Positions 4,138 to 5,448 of a stretch of DNA of 5,448 nt are shown one piece after another. This DNA is from an uncultured Eubacteriales bacterium (GTDB taxonomy: Bacteria > Bacillota > Clostridia > Peptostreptococcales > Anaerovoracaceae). Each line of letters opens with the position of its first letter. Positions within the stretch are counted from its first letter, which is position 1. Below the pieces are notes generated by a model. That model had not been told where the DNA came from. It searched no databases and worked only from the letters and a program-made list of their open reading frames with translations. The stretch is from assembly GCA_902797195.1 (NCBI GenBank), contig CADBRY010000064.1, forward strand, positions 1 to 5,448, given 5' to 3'. The translations under genes and the position numbers were made by a program.

Positions 4138-5448
4138 ATGAAGAATCCGGGTGGCAGGGCAAAGACATCTCACAAGGGCAGGGCCAATCCCCTGATGAAA
4201 CGCATCCCCAGAGAGTTGAGAAAAGACCTGGGCAAGTACATCGCCCTTTTTATTTTCATGTCTCTGATGATCGGTATGGTGTCGGGATTTCTTGTGGCGG
4301 ACGGGAGCATGCTCAAGGCATACAACGACAGCTTCAAAAAATTCTCCATCGAGAACGGACACTTCAACTGCGATCTGAAATTGACCGATAGGGCCATCCG
4401 CAATATAGAAGATGAGGACGTGAAGCTCTATGAGCTTTTTTACAAGGACAAGCAGAGCGAAATAAATGGAGAGGAAAAAACCATCAGGATCTTCAAACCC
4501 AGGGACAAAGTCAACCGGGTGGATGTTATGGAGGGACGACTGCCTGAAAAAGAAGGGGAGATCGTTCTGGACAGACTCTTTGGAGAAAACAACGAGCTGA
4601 GCGTGGGCGACAGCATCCGGATCGGAGAGACCGATCTTACGGTGACGGGATTCGTTGCTCTTAGCGATTACAGTTCCATGTTCAAAAATAACTCGGACAT
4701 GATGTTCAACGCCTCGGCATTCAGTGTGGCCGTCGTAACCGATGACCAGTTTCGCGCATTGGGAAACAGCGGCCTGGTCTACTGCTACGCCTGGCGCTAT
4801 GAGGATCAGTCAATGAGCGATGATGAACAGCAGGCAAAGGCGGAAGATCTGATGACGACGGTCTATGAGAATTCCATGCTGGGTTCCCAGGGATCTGTAG
4901 GCTCCATGTTCTGGAACATGCTCATGTCGGCGGACGCGTTCGACGATGGTGACGACAGCGGATATGTGGAAGCGGATTCCCCTCTCAAGGAGTTCGTTTC
5001 ACGTCAGGACAATCAAGCCATACAGTTTACGGGCGATGACATGGGCGGAGATAAGATAATGTTCGAGTGGCTGCTGTATATCGTAACAGTCGTGCTTGCC
5101 TTTGCATTCGCGGTCACCACGAGAAGCACCATAGAGCAGGAGGCAAAAACCATTGGAACCTTGAGAGCGTCGGGATTCACCAGAAAAGAACTCCTGTCCC
5201 ACTACATCATACTGCCCACCTTCGTTACTTTCTGCGCGTCGGTGGCAGGCAACATTCTGGGATATACCGCCTTCAAATACTACATGGCGAACATGTATTA
5301 TCACTCATATTCCCTCCCCACATACACCACCATTTGGAGCCCGGAGGCGCTGATCAAGACCACCCTTGTGCCGTCGGCTCTGGTCATAATAGTGGAGCTG
5401 CTTCTGATCGGAAGGACACTTTCCCTGCCGCCCCTGGCCTTCCTGAGA
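4138..5448 (+). CDS. FtsX-type ABC transporter permease, N-terminal part (open at window edge)
   Basis: The reading frame stays open for 437 codons to the last base, so the C-terminal half is missing. A basic N-terminus is followed by a first membrane span (33-53, ALFIFMSLMIGMVSGFLV), a large extracytoplasmic domain (about 55-305) containing the MacB-like turn MEGRLPEKEGEIVLD (131-145), and then an FtsX core: spans at about 308-328, 352-376 and 403-425, with the cytoplasmic coupling stretch EQEAKTIGTLRASGFTRKEL (333-352) that contacts the ATPase. The extracytoplasmic part has an acidic run (ADAFDDGDDSGY, 265-276). This layout fits the long Bacillota permeases that carry two FtsX cores. ATG 4138 has GGAG at 4124-4127, inside the end of the ATPase gene, 10 nt away; Met20 is a weaker alternative. 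It forms the membrane part of the exporter with the preceding ATPase. Confidence 0.9.
   Translation, partial: MKNPGGRAKTSHKGRANPLMKRIPRELRKDLGKYIALFIFMSLMIGMVSGFLVADGSMLKAYNDSFKKFSIENGHFNCDLKLTDRAIRNIEDEDVKLYELFYKDKQSEINGEEKTIRIFKPRDKVNRVDVMEGRLPEKEGEIVLDRLFGENNELSVGDSIRIGETDLTVTGFVALSDYSSMFKNNSDMMFNASAFSVAVVTDDQFRALGNSGLVYCYAWRYEDQSMSDDEQQAKAEDLMTTVYENSMLGSQGSVGSMFWNMLMSADAFDDGDDSGYVEADSPLKEFVSRQDNQAIQFTGDDMGGDKIMFEWLLYIVTVVLAFAFAVTTRSTIEQEAKTIGTLRASGFTRKELLSHYIILPTFVTFCASVAGNILGYTAFKYYMANMYYHSYSLPTYTTIWSPEALIKTTLVPSALVIIVELLLIGRTLSLPPLAFLR

Overview
The window looks like ordinary chromosome of a Gram-positive anaerobe, most likely a Clostridia-type Bacillota. The signs are strong AGGAGG-type ribosome binding sites, GTG as well as ATG starts, a lipoprotein with a Gram-positive style lipobox, an FtsX-type two-gene ABC exporter and a cysteine-rich flavodoxin-fold protein typical of anaerobes. 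Base composition is moderate. The taxon is inferred from style only, since no rRNA or marker gene is present.

Left third (1-1763, minus strand): a three-gene cluster read right to left. An AIM24/TIGR00266-family protein (1077-1763) is followed by a secreted lipoprotein of unknown function (532-1038) and the N-terminal part of an NhaC-family Na+/H+ antiporter (1-512, cut by the window edge). Gaps are 38 and 19 nt, each gene has a good ribosome binding site, and an extended -10 promoter lies just upstream at 1792-1806, so this is very probably one operon. A 20-bp tandem duplication sits at the AIM24/lipoprotein junction.

Middle (1764-2324): a 561-bp gap with no convincing full gene. It holds the leftward promoter, three G-rich tandem repeats of 22-23 bp, a possible protein remnant ending at 2075, a hairpin plus T-run resembling that remnant's terminator, recurring TTGTG-type inverted motifs, and a clear promoter for the next gene.

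Centre (2325-3226): a monocistronic flavodoxin-fold/NADPH-dependent FMN reductase-like protein with a cysteine cluster (plus strand) converges on a 72-residue unknown protein (minus strand), which has its own extended -10 promoter.

Right (3227-5448): a near-consensus promoter, whose -10 and start region lie inside a perfect 14-bp inverted repeat, drives an ABC exporter operon: a MacB/LolD-type ATPase (3435-4133) and, 4 nt later, an FtsX-type permease (4138 to the window edge, open). The repeat is the clearest regulatory signal here and predicts a dimeric repressor encoded elsewhere.

No wholly new system is evident. The points most worth following are the operator-controlled exporter, the AIM24-lipoprotein-NhaC linkage, and the G-rich repeats placed directly upstream of both leftward promoters.
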